64,000 nt of DNA from an uncultured Ruminococcus sp. (GCA_945877315.1 CAMCRP010000001.1:46945-110944); one strand, 5' to 3'. Counted from the stretch's first letter, positions 35,437-44,950 are shown. The notes: generated from the letters alone by a model not told the origin. Translations and numbers: made by a program.

Positions 35437-36432
35437 TTGTACGGAATCAACATTATCGGCACAGGCAGCTACACGCCGCAGAAAAAGGTGGTAAACGACG
35501 ATTATAAGGCGTTTATCGAAACAAGCGACGAGTGGATAAGAACTCGAACGGGTATGGTGGAGCGCTATGTATCCGACGGTGAGCCTACCTGGTACATGGG
35601 CAGCATGGCGGCAAAGCAGGCTGTTGAGGCGGCGGGTATCGACGTTTCGGAGATAGGCATTATCATTGACGCTACCATTACTTCCGACTATTACACACCC
35701 TCAATGGCGTGTATAATTCAGAGGGAGCTGGGTGCGGAAAATGCCATGGCTCTGGACATAAACTGCGCTTGCTCGGGCTTTGTTTACGGTGTGGATATGG
35801 CAAAGCGTTATCTCCAGACAGATGAACATATAAAGTATGCCCTTGTTGTGGCAAATGAAAATCTCACGAAAATTACCGATTATACCGACAGAGCGTCCTG
35901 CGTTCTTTTTGCGGACGGTGCGGCGGCTGTTGTTATAGAAGCTGCTCCCGACAAGCTTTACACAAGCTACTGCGGTTCTGACGGAAACGGCGGAAAGTTC
36001 CTTTTTGCACGTTCCATTCCTCCCGCAAATGCGTTCCTGACGGGTGCGGGACATGTTGACGACGGTTATCCCCAGTCCAATTCCCACTACCTCTATCAGG
36101 ACGGCAAGGAAGTCTACAAGTTCGCAACTCACGCACTTCCCATGGCTATGGAAAGGGCTGCGGAGCGCATAGGCTTTGACCTGAGCGACCTGGACTGCGT
36201 TGTTCCTCATCAGGCAAATATCAGAATTATCGAAACGGCAGCAAAGATAAGCGGTCTGCCTATGGATAAAATTATCATAAACATCGACAAGCATGCCAAT
36301 ACTTCCAGCGCAACCATTCCCATTGCATTTGACGAAGCTGTAAGAAGCGGCAGGATAAAGAAGGGCGACAAGGTTTGCTTTGTCGGCTTCGGCGCAGGAC
36401 TTACCTTCGGCGCAATAATCTTCGAATATTAA
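35437..36432 (+). CDS. fabH: Beta-ketoacyl-ACP synthase III
   Basis: A 331-residue enzyme that starts fatty-acid synthesis by joining acetyl-CoA (or a branched acyl-CoA) to malonyl-ACP. The catalytic triad is visible: Cys112 in DINCACSGF, His258 in VVPHQANIRII and Asn288 in KHANTSSA. The start is TTG 35437, with GGAGG eight bases upstream; the in-frame TTG at 35422 overlaps that site. It is the first gene of an operon running through accDA with gaps of 12 to 60 bases. Confidence 0.95.
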   Translation: MYGINIIGTGSYTPQKKVVNDDYKAFIETSDEWIRTRTGMVERYVSDGEPTWYMGSMAAKQAVEAAGIDVSEIGIIIDATITSDYYTPSMACIIQRELGAENAMALDINCACSGFVYGVDMAKRYLQTDEHIKYALVVANENLTKITDYTDRASCVLFADGAAAVVIEAAPDKLYTSYCGSDGNGGKFLFARSIPPANAFLTGAGHVDDGYPQSNSHYLYQDGKEVYKFATHALPMAMERAAERIGFDLSDLDCVVPHQANIRIIETAAKISGLPMDKIIINIDKHANTSSATIPIAFDEAVRSGRIKKGDKVCFVGFGAGLTFGAIIFEY

Positions 36433-36447
36433 GGAGAGGACGTTATC

Positions 36448-37371
36448 ATGAAAACCAGAATCACAGATCTTATCGGAATCGAGTACCCTATTTTTCAGGG
36501 CGGTATGGCTTGGATAGCCGAAAGCACCCTTGCTTCTGCCGTGTCAAACGCTGGAGGTCTGGGAATTATCGCAGGCGGTTCTGCTCCCATTGACTATCTC
36601 AGAGATCAGATAAGAAAGACTAAGGAATTGACAGACAAGCCCTTCGGCGTGAACATTATGCTTATGAGCCCCAATGCGGAGGAGCTTGCAAAGCTTGTTA
36701 TCGAGGAAAATGTTCCCGTTGTTACCACGGGTGCGGGAAATCCCGGCAAGTTTATGGAGGCTTGGAAGGCTGCGGGCATTAAGGTCATTCCCGTTGTGCC
36801 TTCGGTGGCTTTGGCAAAGAGAATGGAAAGAGCGGGTGCCGACGCTGTTGTTGCGGAGGGTACCGAGTCGGGCGGACATATCGGTCAGAACACCACTATG
36901 TGCCTTGTTCCTCAGGTGGTTGACGCTGTGGAGATACCCGTTATCGCTGCGGGCGGTATTGCCGACGGAAGAGGAGTTGCGGCTTCCTTTATGCTGGGCG
37001 CAGAGGGCGTTCAGGTGGGAACACGTTTCCTTGCCTCCGAGGAATGTCAGATACACGAAAATTACAAAAACGCTGTTGTTGCGGCAAAGGACACAGACAA
37101 TGCTATCACAGGCTTCTATTCGGGAAGTCCTTGCCGCTGCATAAAGAGCAAATATACAAAGAAGCTTCAGGAAATGGAAAAGAACGCTGCTCCCCCGGAG
37201 GATTTCGAGGCTATCACCATCGGCTCCCTCAGAAAGGCTGTCGTTGACGGAAACACCGATGAAGGCTCTATGCTCTGCGGACTTATTGCAGGTATGATAA
37301 CCGATGTTAAGCCCGCTGCTGTTATCATCAAGGAAATGATGGAGCAGGCTGAAAAGCTTCTCGCTAAATAA
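36448..37371 (+). CDS. fabK: Enoyl-ACP reductase II (FMN-dependent)
   Basis: A 307-residue flavoprotein of the nitronate-monooxygenase fold that carries out the last reduction of the elongation cycle. Motifs: IGIEYPIFQGGMAWIAESTLA, SNAGGLGIIAGG, GVNIMLMSP, VVAEGTESGGHIGQNTTM with the conserved His, and VIAAGGIADGRGVAASFMLGAEGVQVGTRFLAS for FMN phosphate. No FabI-type reductase is seen here, so the locus relies on FabK, which is triclosan-resistant in other species. AAGGAG lies upstream of ATG 36448. Confidence 0.93.
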   Translation: MKTRITDLIGIEYPIFQGGMAWIAESTLASAVSNAGGLGIIAGGSAPIDYLRDQIRKTKELTDKPFGVNIMLMSPNAEELAKLVIEENVPVVTTGAGNPGKFMEAWKAAGIKVIPVVPSVALAKRMERAGADAVVAEGTESGGHIGQNTTMCLVPQVVDAVEIPVIAAGGIADGRGVAASFMLGAEGVQVGTRFLASEECQIHENYKNAVVAAKDTDNAITGFYSGSPCRCIKSKYTKKLQEMEKNAAPPEDFEAITIGSLRKAVVDGNTDEGSMLCGLIAGMITDVKPAAVIIKEMMEQAEKLLAK

Positions 37372-37436
37372 TAGAGTATAAATTTCCCACATATTAGCAT
37401 AATATTACAGCAAACGTTGCAGAAAGGTTGAATTTT

Positions 37437-38177
37437 ATGGCAAAAACAGCTCTTATTACAGGCTCGTCCAGAGGTATCGGCGCAGCTATCGCACTCAGAC
37501 TTGCAAAGGACGGCTACAATATCGCACTTAACGACATCAGCGAGGCTTCTTTCGAGAATAACTCTATTCTGGAGGACTGCCGTGCATTTGGTGTTGAAGC
37601 GGAATATTACGTTGCGGACGTTTCCAAGTACGCCGACTGCGAAGCTATGGTAAAGGCAGTCAAGGAACGTTTCGGAACAATTGATGCTCTGGTAAACAAC
37701 GCAGGTATCACAAGGGACGGACTTCTGGCAAGAATGCCTGAGGAGCAGTATGACCTTGTTATCGCTGTAAATCAGAAAAGCGTATTCAATATGATAAAGC
37801 TGGTGGGCGGCGGCGTTATGCTCCGTCAGAAATCGGGACGCATTGTAAACCTTGCTTCTGTTGCGGGACTTTACGGCAACCCCGGTCAGATAAACTATTC
37901 CGCATCTAAGGCTGCTATTATCGGTATGACAAAGACAGCCGCAAAGGAGCTGGGTTCAAGAGGAATCACCGTAAATGCGGTAGCTCCGGGATTTATCCAC
38001 ACCCCCATGACAGACAAGCTCACAGAGGAGCAGAAGGCTGCTATGCTGGGTCAGATAGCTATGAAGCGTTACGGCGAGGTTTCCGAGATCTCGGGCGTTG
38101 TTTCCTTCCTGCTTTCGGACGATGCAAGCTATGTTACCGGTCAGACCATTGAGATCTCCGGCGGAATTATGATGTAA
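37437..38177 (+). CDS. fabG: 3-oxoacyl-ACP reductase
   Basis: A 246-residue short-chain dehydrogenase reducing beta-ketoacyl-ACP with NADPH. The cofactor loop GSSRGIG is at residues 9-15, the NNAG motif at 87-90, and the catalytic residues Ser141, Tyr154 (YSASK) and Lys158 are in place. The C-terminus SGGIMM is of the usual kind. AAAGG lies nine bases before ATG 37437; the TTG at 37428 in the same frame overlaps the ribosome site. Confidence 0.95.
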   Translation: MAKTALITGSSRGIGAAIALRLAKDGYNIALNDISEASFENNSILEDCRAFGVEAEYYVADVSKYADCEAMVKAVKERFGTIDALVNNAGITRDGLLARMPEEQYDLVIAVNQKSVFNMIKLVGGGVMLRQKSGRIVNLASVAGLYGNPGQINYSASKAAIIGMTKTAAKELGSRGITVNAVAPGFIHTPMTDKLTEEQKAAMLGQIAMKRYGEVSEISGVVSFLLSDDASYVTGQTIEISGGIMM

Positions 38178-38195
38178 TTGAAAGGACTAATGCAG

Positions 38196-39434
38196 ATGAG
38201 AAGAGTAGTCATTACAGGAATGGGTACGGTTAATCCTCTCGGAAACAGCGTTCCCGAATTCTGGGATAACATCAAGGCAAACAAGCTGGGCTTTAACTAC
38301 ACAAATTTCCCCGAGGGCGACAGACTTCCTGTCAAGATTGTTGCCGAGGTAAAGGATTTTGCTCCCGAGGAATATATCGAGAAAAAAGAAGCCAGAAGAA
38401 TGGACAGATTTACTCAGTTTGCAGTGGCTTCAGCTGTTCAGGCAATGAAGGATTCGGGCAGCGATTTCAAGGACGTTGACCCTTACAAGGCGGGCGTTAT
38501 CGTCGGCGTTGGTATCGGCGGTCTGGAGCTTACTCAGCAGGAGTATTCAAAGTATCTGGAAAAGGGTCCCGACAAGGTTTCCGTTTTCTATATCCCTATG
38601 ATGATAGGAAATATGGCAGCAGGTCAGGTTTCCATCAGAACAGGCTTCAAGGGTGCTAACTTCTGTACAACCACTGCTTGCTCTTCGGGTGCGCACGCTA
38701 TCGGTGAGGCGTTCAGAAAGATCAAGGACGGTTATCTTGATGTATGTCTGGCAGGCGGCGCAGAGGCTTGCGTTTCCGAGTTTGCTTTGAGCGGATTTAA
38801 CAATATGAAGGCTCTCACACGCTCCACAGACCTTGAGCATTGCTCCACTCCCTTTGACCTGAACAGAAGCGGCTTCGTTCTGGGAGAGGGCTGCGGTATG
38901 CTTATGCTTGAAGAGCTGGAACACGCAAAGGCTAGAGGTGCCAAGATATACGCCGAGCTTGCAGGATACGGCGCAACGGGCGACGCTTACCATATGACTT
39001 CACCTTCCCCCGAGGGAGATGCTGCCGCAAAGGGCATGGAATTCGCATATAAAGAAGCAGGTCTGGAAGCTTCCGACATTGACTATATCAACGCTCACGG
39101 CACATCTACGGGGCTTAACGACAAGTATGAAACTCACGCTGTAAAGATCGCTTTGGGCGAAGAAGCTGCACGGAAGGTGGTTATCAACTCCACTAAGTCC
39201 ATGACAGGACATCTTCTGGGTGCTGCGGGTGCTGTTGAAGCAATTGTTACCGCACTTTCCTGCCGTGACGACTTCGTTCACAAGACCTGCGGATATACCA
39301 CTCCCGACCCCGAGTGCGACCTTGACTACTGCACCGAGGGCAACAGAAATATGAAGGTAGATGCTGCATTGTCCAACAGCTTAGGCTTCGGCGGACACAA
39401 TGCTACTCTCTGCTTTAAGAAATACAAGGATTAA
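38196..39434 (+). CDS. fabF: Beta-ketoacyl-ACP synthase II
   Basis: A 412-residue condensing enzyme that elongates acyl-ACP. The catalytic triad is Cys162 (TTTACSSGAH), His301 (NAHGTSTGLND) and His339 (SMTGHLLGAAG). AAAGGA lies nine bases before ATG 38196; other in-frame starts (TTG 38178, ATG 38190) are too near the ribosome site. It follows fabG by 18 bp. Confidence 0.95.
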   Translation: MRRVVITGMGTVNPLGNSVPEFWDNIKANKLGFNYTNFPEGDRLPVKIVAEVKDFAPEEYIEKKEARRMDRFTQFAVASAVQAMKDSGSDFKDVDPYKAGVIVGVGIGGLELTQQEYSKYLEKGPDKVSVFYIPMMIGNMAAGQVSIRTGFKGANFCTTTACSSGAHAIGEAFRKIKDGYLDVCLAGGAEACVSEFALSGFNNMKALTRSTDLEHCSTPFDLNRSGFVLGEGCGMLMLEELEHAKARGAKIYAELAGYGATGDAYHMTSPSPEGDAAAKGMEFAYKEAGLEASDIDYINAHGTSTGLNDKYETHAVKIALGEEAARKVVINSTKSMTGHLLGAAGAVEAIVTALSCRDDFVHKTCGYTTPDPECDLDYCTEGNRNMKVDAALSNSLGFGGHNATLCFKKYKD

Positions 39435-39446
39435 GGGGGCTGAACA

Positions 39447-39932
39447 ATGAGCGAAAAGATCTACGGTGTCAGCCTTGAAACCATCGCCGCTCTTGCGGAT
39501 ATCGTCAAGGAAAAGGATCTGGGCGAGATAACTATTTGTGACGGCTGCGACAAATCCATTACCATAAAGGGAAAGAAGTGTCCTCCTCCCATCGGTATGC
39601 CCCCCATGCCGCACATTCAGCAGGATATGATGCCCGTGACCATGAATGCGGCAGCTAAGGACGGTCAGGGAGTGCCCGAGGTTCCTCATGCGTCCGACGG
39701 AAATCTTGTGAAATCTCCTATCGTGGGAACATTTTACGCTTCTCCCGCACCTGATAAGCCGCCTTTTGTGACCGTTGGCGCAAGGGTGAAAAAGGGCGAT
39801 GTTATTATGATAATCGAGTCCATGAAGCTTATGAACGAGATCCAAAGCCCCTATGACGGCGTTGTTTCGGATATTCTCGTTAAGGACGGAGAGGCTGTTG
39901 AGTACGACCAGCCCGTAATGGTAATCAAGTAA
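39447..39932 (+). CDS. accB: Biotin carboxyl carrier protein of acetyl-CoA carboxylase
   Basis: A 161-residue carrier. The N-terminal 40 residues are a helical domain, followed by a Pro/Met-rich linker (CPPPIGMPPMPHIQQDMM), and residues 85-161 form the biotinyl domain. The biotin-accepting Lys127 sits in IESMKLMNEI, where the usual motif is EAMKLMNEI; Ser in place of Ala is an uncommon but known variant. The thumb region (SPIVGTFYASPAPDKPPFV) is present. AAGGGGG lies seven bases before ATG 39447. Confidence 0.95.
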   Translation: MSEKIYGVSLETIAALADIVKEKDLGEITICDGCDKSITIKGKKCPPPIGMPPMPHIQQDMMPVTMNAAAKDGQGVPEVPHASDGNLVKSPIVGTFYASPAPDKPPFVTVGARVKKGDVIMIIESMKLMNEIQSPYDGVVSDILVKDGEAVEYDQPVMVIK

Positions 39933-39946
39933 AGGAGTGTCGCCAA

Positions 39947-40369
39947 ATGCTTAACAAAGAACAGATAATGGAGCTTATCCCCCACAGGGATCCGTTCCTG
40001 CTTATAGATGAGATAGAGGTGCTTGAACCCGGCAAGAAAGTTGTTGCTTACAAGCATATGAAGCCCGATGAGTTCTGGTTTAAGGGACATTTTCCCGATT
40101 ATCCCGTTGTTCCCGGGGTGCTTATGGTGGAAATGATGGCACAGGCAGGCTGCGCTGCTATGCTGGCTATGCCCGAAAACAAGGGCAAGATAGGCTTTTT
40201 CGGCGGTATCAAGGAGGCTAAGTTCCGCAGACAGGTAGTCCCCGGAGATACGCTGAAGATCGAAGTTGAGATAACCAAGGTAAAGGGTCCCATCGGTGTT
40301 GGCAGCGGCGTTTGCACAGTTGACGGCGAAAAGGCTGTTTCTGCCGAGATCACATTTGCTATCAAATAA
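39947..40369 (+). CDS. fabZ: 3-hydroxyacyl-ACP dehydratase
   Basis: A 140-residue hot-dog-fold dehydratase. The catalytic His48 is in FKGHFPDYPVVPGVLMVE and the Glu62 follows in VEMMAQAG. The N-terminal PHRDPFLLIDEI block is typical. AAAGGAG lies nine bases before ATG 39947. It sits between accB and accC, an order common in Gram-positive fab-acc operons. Confidence 0.95.
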   Translation: MLNKEQIMELIPHRDPFLLIDEIEVLEPGKKVVAYKHMKPDEFWFKGHFPDYPVVPGVLMVEMMAQAGCAAMLAMPENKGKIGFFGGIKEAKFRRQVVPGDTLKIEVEITKVKGPIGVGSGVCTVDGEKAVSAEITFAIK

Positions 40370-40386
40370 GTGTTTGGAGAATTGCA

Positions 40387-41727
40387 ATGTTTAATAAGGT
40401 TTTGATCGCCAACAGGGGCGAAATTGCGGTCAGAGTCATAAGAGCCTGCCGTGAAATGGGGATAAAGACGGTTGCGGTATATTCCACCGCAGACCGACAC
40501 GCACTCCATGCCCAGATCGCCGACGAAGCGGTCTGCATAGGCGGACCCGCAACCAAGGACAGCTACCTGAATTACAAAGCTATAATCGCTGCCTGTGAGA
40601 TAACAGGTGCAAATGCTATTCACCCCGGCTTCGGATTTTTGTCGGAGAATGCTACCTTTGCCCGTACCTGCGAGCGGTGCGGCATAACCTTCATAGGTCC
40701 GTCCCCCGATTCCATTGATATGCTGGGAGATAAAGCTGCGGCTAAGTCTGCCATGAAGGCGGCGGGTGTTCCCGTTATTCCCGGTTCGGACGGTGCTGTT
40801 CCCTCTATGGAGGAAGCTATCCGTCTTGCGGAGGAGGAAATAGGTTATCCTCTGATGGTAAAGGCTTCTGCGGGCGGCGGCGGACGGGGTATCCGTCTTG
40901 TTGAACGCAGGGAGGATCTGGAAAGAGCCGTTACCGAAGCAAAGCAGGAGGCAAAGAACTATTTCGGCGATGACAGCATTTACATGGAACGTTTCATCGT
41001 AAATCCCAAGCACATAGAATTTCAGATACTTGCCGATAAATCGGGCAATGTTGTACATCTGGGCGAACGTGACTGCTCAATGCAGCGAAGAAATCAGAAG
41101 GTGCTGGAGGAAACTCCTTCCACCGTTATGACCGAGGATCTCAGAAGGCGTATGGGCGAAGCTGCCGTAAATGCCGCAAAGGTCTGCGGATATTACAATG
41201 CGGGTACTATTGAATTTCTGCTGGACGAAAAGGGTGAATTCTACTTTATGGAGATGAACACCCGAATCCAGGTGGAACACCCCATAACCGAGCTTGTTAC
41301 GGGCATCGACCTTGTAAAAATGCAGATAAAGATCGCAGACGGTCAGCCGCTGCCCTTTAAGCAGGAGGACATCTCTCTTCGGGGACACGCTATTGAGTGC
41401 CGTATCAATGCGGAAAATCCCAAGGAGAATTTCCGTCCCTGCCCCGGGGAGATAAAGGCTCTGCATACCCCCGGCGGTCCCGGAATACGTATTGACAGCT
41501 CTGCTTATCAGGGATATGTCATCACACCTTATTATGACAGTATGATAGCAAAGCTCATCGCCTACGCTCCCACAAGAGAAGAAGCGATAATGAAGATGAA
41601 ATGGGCGCTTTCCGAGTTTATCGTGGAGGGCGTTGATACAAATATCGACTTCCAGCTGGAGCTTATTCGTGACCCCGCTTTTGAAAAGGGAAATTACGAT
41701 ATCGGCTATCTGGGACGGAGAAAGTAA
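40387..41727 (+). CDS. accC: Biotin carboxylase subunit of acetyl-CoA carboxylase
   Basis: A 446-residue ATP-grasp enzyme that carboxylates the biotin of AccB. The order is the biotin-carboxylase N-domain (MFNKVLIANRGEIAVRVIRACREMG), the ATP-grasp domain with KASAGGGGRGIRLV, and the C-domain with MEMNTRIQVEHPITELVTGIDLV containing the metal and catalytic residues (Glu, Asn, Arg). Length is usual. TTGGAG lies seven bases before ATG 40387. Confidence 0.96.
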   Translation: MFNKVLIANRGEIAVRVIRACREMGIKTVAVYSTADRHALHAQIADEAVCIGGPATKDSYLNYKAIIAACEITGANAIHPGFGFLSENATFARTCERCGITFIGPSPDSIDMLGDKAAAKSAMKAAGVPVIPGSDGAVPSMEEAIRLAEEEIGYPLMVKASAGGGGRGIRLVERREDLERAVTEAKQEAKNYFGDDSIYMERFIVNPKHIEFQILADKSGNVVHLGERDCSMQRRNQKVLEETPSTVMTEDLRRRMGEAAVNAAKVCGYYNAGTIEFLLDEKGEFYFMEMNTRIQVEHPITELVTGIDLVKMQIKIADGQPLPFKQEDISLRGHAIECRINAENPKENFRPCPGEIKALHTPGGPGIRIDSSAYQGYVITPYYDSMIAKLIAYAPTREEAIMKMKWALSEFIVEGVDTNIDFQLELIRDPAFEKGNYDIGYLGRRK

Positions 41728-41752
41728 TCCGCAGAAGGAACGGTGAGTGTAA

Positions 41753-43474
41753 GTGGCTTTAGAGGATCTTTTCAAAATTGTCAAAACCAGATTTAACGAT
41801 GATAACGTTTCCCAGGAAACGGGCGGAACGGTGGATATTCCCGCCGACCTTATGTTCAAATGTCCCAGATGCTCGGCTGTTTTTCTGAGAGAGGAGTTTG
41901 TGAAATCTCAGAAGGTCTGCAAAAACTGCGGCTATCATTCGAGAATTTCCGCAAAGGAGCGTCTGGATATTACCATAGACAGCGGAAGCTTCGTTGAATA
42001 CGACAGCGATATGACCAGCGCAAATCCCATTGATTTCCCCGGCTATGAGGAAAAGCAGGCGGAGCTTCGTGAGAAAACGGGCTTGAACGATGCTATTATC
42101 ACAGGCGAGGCGGAGATAAGGGGAGAAAAGTGCGTTATCGGCATTATGGATTCCCGATATATGATGGCTTCTATGGGCTCAGTTGTGGGCGAAAAAATTG
42201 CCCGTGCATTTGAAAGGGCGACGGAGAAGGAACTGCCTGTTATTCTGTTTACCGCTTCGGGCGGCGCAAGAATGCAGGAGGGCATAGTTTCCCTGATGCA
42301 GATGGCAAAAACCTGCGGAGCGGCTGCAAGACATTCCGAAAAGGGGCTGCTTTACATCACAGTCATGACCGACCCCACCACGGGCGGTGTTACTGCGTCC
42401 TTTGCGTCCGAGGGTGATATTATCATAGCGGAGCCAAAGGTACTTATCGGCTTTGCGGGCAGACGTGTTATTGAGGGAACTATCAAGCAAAGACTTCCCG
42501 AGGATTTCCAGTCTGCGGAATTTCAGCTGGAGCACGGCTTTGCGGATATGATAGTCGAGCGAAAGACTATGCGCAGGACTATTGCACATCTTCTGAAGCT
42601 TCACAAAAAGGCTAAATGCTGCTGTCCCTCTGAAAAGGCAAATTTCGCCGCTGCTCAGGGGCTGAACGATTACACTCCCTGGGAACGGCTTGAAATTATC
42701 AGAAACAAGCAGCGTCCCACGGTCAGGGACTATATTCCAATGATATTCGATGAATTCTTCGAAATGCACGGCGACAGGCTTTACGGCGATGACGGTGCGA
42801 TCATGGGCGGCATTGCACGTCTGGGAAATGTTCCCGTGACGGTTATTGCGCAGGTCAAGGGCAGAAATATCGAGGAAAACAAGGCTTCAAACTTTTCAAT
42901 GCCCCACCCCGAGGGTTACAGAAAGGCACTCAGGCTGGCACGTCAGGCGGAGAAGTTCGGCAGACCCGTTATCTGCTTTATTGACACGCCCGGGGCATTC
43001 TGCGGCGTTGAAGCGGAAAAGAGGGGACAGGGAGAAGCGGTCGCTACTAACATCTACAAGTTTATGACACTGAAAACGCCTGTCATTTCCATTGTGCTTG
43101 GAGAAGGCGGCAGCGGCGGTGCGCTGGCTCTCGGTGTCTGCGACGAGCTTGCTATGATGGAATATGCGCAGTATTCGGTAATTTCTCCGAGAGGGTTTGC
43201 TTCCATTCTTTGGAAGGACGCTTCACGGGAAAGAGAAGCCTGCAACATTATGAAGATAACTGCCGAGGATCTGGTGGAGCTGGGTGTTGCGGAGCGCATT
43301 ATCGAAGAACCTGCGGGCGGTGCGCATAACGATCCCCGTCAGGCTGCGGAGAATATTGCAGAGTATCTCACAGAAGCTATTTCAAGGATATCTGCCTTTA
43401 ATACGGAGGAGCTTTTGGACAGAAGATACAATAAGTTCAGAAAAATTGGCGTATTTAATGAAAACGAGGGCTAA
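41753..43474 (+). CDS. accDA: Fused carboxyltransferase beta-alpha (AccD-AccA) of acetyl-CoA carboxylase
   Basis: A 573-residue fusion of the two carboxyltransferase subunits, which together move the carboxyl group from biotin to acetyl-CoA. Residues 1-285 are AccD, with the zinc ribbon CPRC and CKNC near residue 38 and the crotonase-type oxyanion block FTASGGARMQEGIVSLMQMAKT. Residues 295-573 are AccA, with YTPWERLEIIRNKQRPTVRDY, FEMHGDRLYGDDGAIMGG, CFIDTPGAFCGVEAEKRGQGEA and IVLGEGGSGGALALG. In most bacteria these are two genes. The start is GTG 41753 with GGTGAG five bases upstream. It is the last gene of the operon. Confidence 0.95.
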   Translation: MALEDLFKIVKTRFNDDNVSQETGGTVDIPADLMFKCPRCSAVFLREEFVKSQKVCKNCGYHSRISAKERLDITIDSGSFVEYDSDMTSANPIDFPGYEEKQAELREKTGLNDAIITGEAEIRGEKCVIGIMDSRYMMASMGSVVGEKIARAFERATEKELPVILFTASGGARMQEGIVSLMQMAKTCGAAARHSEKGLLYITVMTDPTTGGVTASFASEGDIIIAEPKVLIGFAGRRVIEGTIKQRLPEDFQSAEFQLEHGFADMIVERKTMRRTIAHLLKLHKKAKCCCPSEKANFAAAQGLNDYTPWERLEIIRNKQRPTVRDYIPMIFDEFFEMHGDRLYGDDGAIMGGIARLGNVPVTVIAQVKGRNIEENKASNFSMPHPEGYRKALRLARQAEKFGRPVICFIDTPGAFCGVEAEKRGQGEAVATNIYKFMTLKTPVISIVLGEGGSGGALALGVCDELAMMEYAQYSVISPRGFASILWKDASREREACNIMKITAEDLVELGVAERIIEEPAGGAHNDPRQAAENIAEYLTEAISRISAFNTEELLDRRYNKFRKIGVFNENEG

Positions 43475-43513
43475 ATTTCGGTATATTTATGCAAAAAAAA
43501 TTTGCAGATTATC

Positions 43514-43542
43514 TTGACAAGCCTAAGATTATATAATATACT
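43514..43542 (+). promoter_or_regulatory. Promoter of acpP
   Basis: TTGACA, 17 bases, TATACT (with an overlapping TATAAT), 34 bases before ATG 43576. It gives the abundant carrier protein its own transcription. Confidence 0.75.
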
Positions 43543-43575
43543 ATTAAATGATAAATTAGATTGGAGGTTACGGCA

Positions 43576-43809
43576 ATGATTTTTGATAAGGTAAAGGACC
43601 TAGTTGTTGATCAGCTCGATGCTGATGAGGACAAGGTTACTCTCGATGCTAACATTCAGGACGATCTGGGCGCAGATTCCCTCGATGTTGTTGACCTTGT
43701 AATGGCTCTTGAGGACGAGTTCGAGGTTGAGATCCCCGACGAAGCTGTTGAGAGCATCAAGACTGTCGGCGATATCGTTAAGTATATCGAAGAGCATCAG
43801 GATAAGTAA
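43576..43809 (+). CDS. acpP: Acyl carrier protein
   Basis: A 77-residue acidic carrier protein on which fatty acids are built. The phosphopantetheine attachment Ser35 lies in [15 protein letters not shown]. Helix IV ends in [15 protein letters not shown], as usual. GGAGG lies eight bases before ATG 43576. The gene follows accDA by about 100 bp, with its own promoter and a strong terminator. Codon choice (GTT, GAC, CTC, AAG rich) is that of a highly expressed gene. Confidence 0.97.
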   Translation: MIFDKVKDLVVDQLDADEDKVTLDANIQDDLGADSLDVVDLVMALEDEFEVEIPDEAVESIKTVGDIVKYIEEHQDK

Positions 43810-43828
43810 TTTTTGCTTGTCAACCGCT

Positions 43829-43866
43829 GCGGAACAAGGCTTTGGCTTTGTTCCGCTTTTTGTTTT
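43829..43866 (+). terminator. Rho-independent terminator of acpP
   Basis: GCGGAACAAGGC pairs with GCTTTGTTCCGC (G-U allowed) around TTTG, followed by a T-rich tail. Confidence 0.85.
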
Positions 43867-43869
43867 GTC

Positions 43870-43899
43870 AAAAAAATGCTCCCCACCAAAGTAGGGAGC
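43870..43899 (-). terminator. Rho-independent terminator of the AraC-type regulator
   Basis: On the minus strand, GCTCCCTAC pairs with GTGGGGAGC (one mismatch), followed by a run of seven T. Confidence 0.8.
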
Positions 43900-43905
43900 A
43901 AACTG

Positions 43906-44868
43906 TTATTTGATTTTCACAACAGGTCTTACATATTTCCAGAAACGCTTGCAGTCGTGGTAGAAATAGAATACTCTGCCCTGAGCAGTGTCAAGCTTAT
44001 AGCCCGAAGCTTCATAGTCAAAGTCCTTCATCGCCTGCTCGATTTTCCGTTCAACGGTTCCATTTTCCGTTTCATAGTCGAAAGGACCGTGCTCAAAGAC
44101 GATGTATTCACCCTCGGGGACGTCCATTATCTGCATCTGCTCGGGTATCTCTCCCGAATAATCGGCGGGAAGTCGGACGCCGTAGCTTTCCGCAAGGGGA
44201 ATTCCCCAGCTGCAAATCCTGCCCGTTGGCTCGTTGATGAACGCCATAAGCTGTCCGCTGCCGCTGTTGGCTTCGGTGCCTCCTTCGTCGTCAAGCTTGC
44301 CTTTGATGCTGTTCAGCAGATTGCAAATTGTTTCGCAGTCCTGACCGGGAATTTTGCTTTGCTTCTGCCAGAAGTCCCAATATCCGATACTTTCGTAGTT
44401 TCTGATATGCAGAAATTTGTGGGCGGGGATAGTTACAAAATAAACCTTAACGTCGCTTGCCATGCTTGTTCCTCCAATATCCGATAAGTAGCAGTCAAAG
44501 GGCGTTAATATAGTGCGAATGGCGACGGGTGCGGGATTTTTCCGAAATTCGCCGGGGGTGACGCTGTATGCGTCCTTGAATGCACGGGTGAACGCCTCCT
44601 GAGAGGAAAAGCCGAAGTCCACGGCAATTTCAAGAAAGCCTTTGGAACTGTCCCCGACCTCCTTCAGCGCAAATGCAAGGGTTCTGTTTCGGAGATAGTC
44701 ACGGAAGCTCATTCCCGAGATTTCACGGAATTTTCGGGAAACGTAATATTCCGAATATCCCAAACGCTCGGAAAGACGGGAAAGTGTAAGCGATTCGTCC
44801 CGTTTCTGCCTGATGCAGTTGTCTATCTCGTCAACGATTATCTGGACGTATCTGTGCCATTCGTTCAA
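43906..44868 (-). CDS. AraC-type regulator with GyrI-like effector-binding domain
   Basis: A 320-residue regulator. The N-terminal 100 residues hold two AraC-type helix-turn-helix motifs (LTLSRLSERLGYSEYYVSRKFREISG and FLEIAVDFGFSSQEAFTRAFKDAYSVTPGEFRK). The C-terminal 160 residues form a GyrI/SbmC-like small-molecule-binding domain (VKVYFVTIPAHKFLHIRNYES to ARVFYFYHDCKRFWKY region), as in Rob and BmrR-type drug sensors. TTG 44868 is the likely start: AAAGGAG lies nine bases upstream, and the longer frame from 44979 lacks a ribosome site. Target genes are unknown; none is adjacent on the same strand. Confidence 0.85.
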   Translation of the reverse strand: MNEWHRYVQIIVDEIDNCIRQKRDESLTLSRLSERLGYSEYYVSRKFREISGMSFRDYLRNRTLAFALKEVGDSSKGFLEIAVDFGFSSQEAFTRAFKDAYSVTPGEFRKNPAPVAIRTILTPFDCYLSDIGGTSMASDVKVYFVTIPAHKFLHIRNYESIGYWDFWQKQSKIPGQDCETICNLLNSIKGKLDDEGGTEANSGSGQLMAFINEPTGRICSWGIPLAESYGVRLPADYSGEIPEQMQIMDVPEGEYIVFEHGPFDYETENGTVERKIEQAMKDFDYEASGYKLDTAQGRVFYFYHDCKRFWKYVRPVVKIK

Positions 44869-44950
44869 TTTTGTCAGCTCCTTTTTCTGCTCTATGTATA
44901 TTATACAGAATATTCGGACGGATTTCTTGATTTGAGTTGCGGTATTTATA

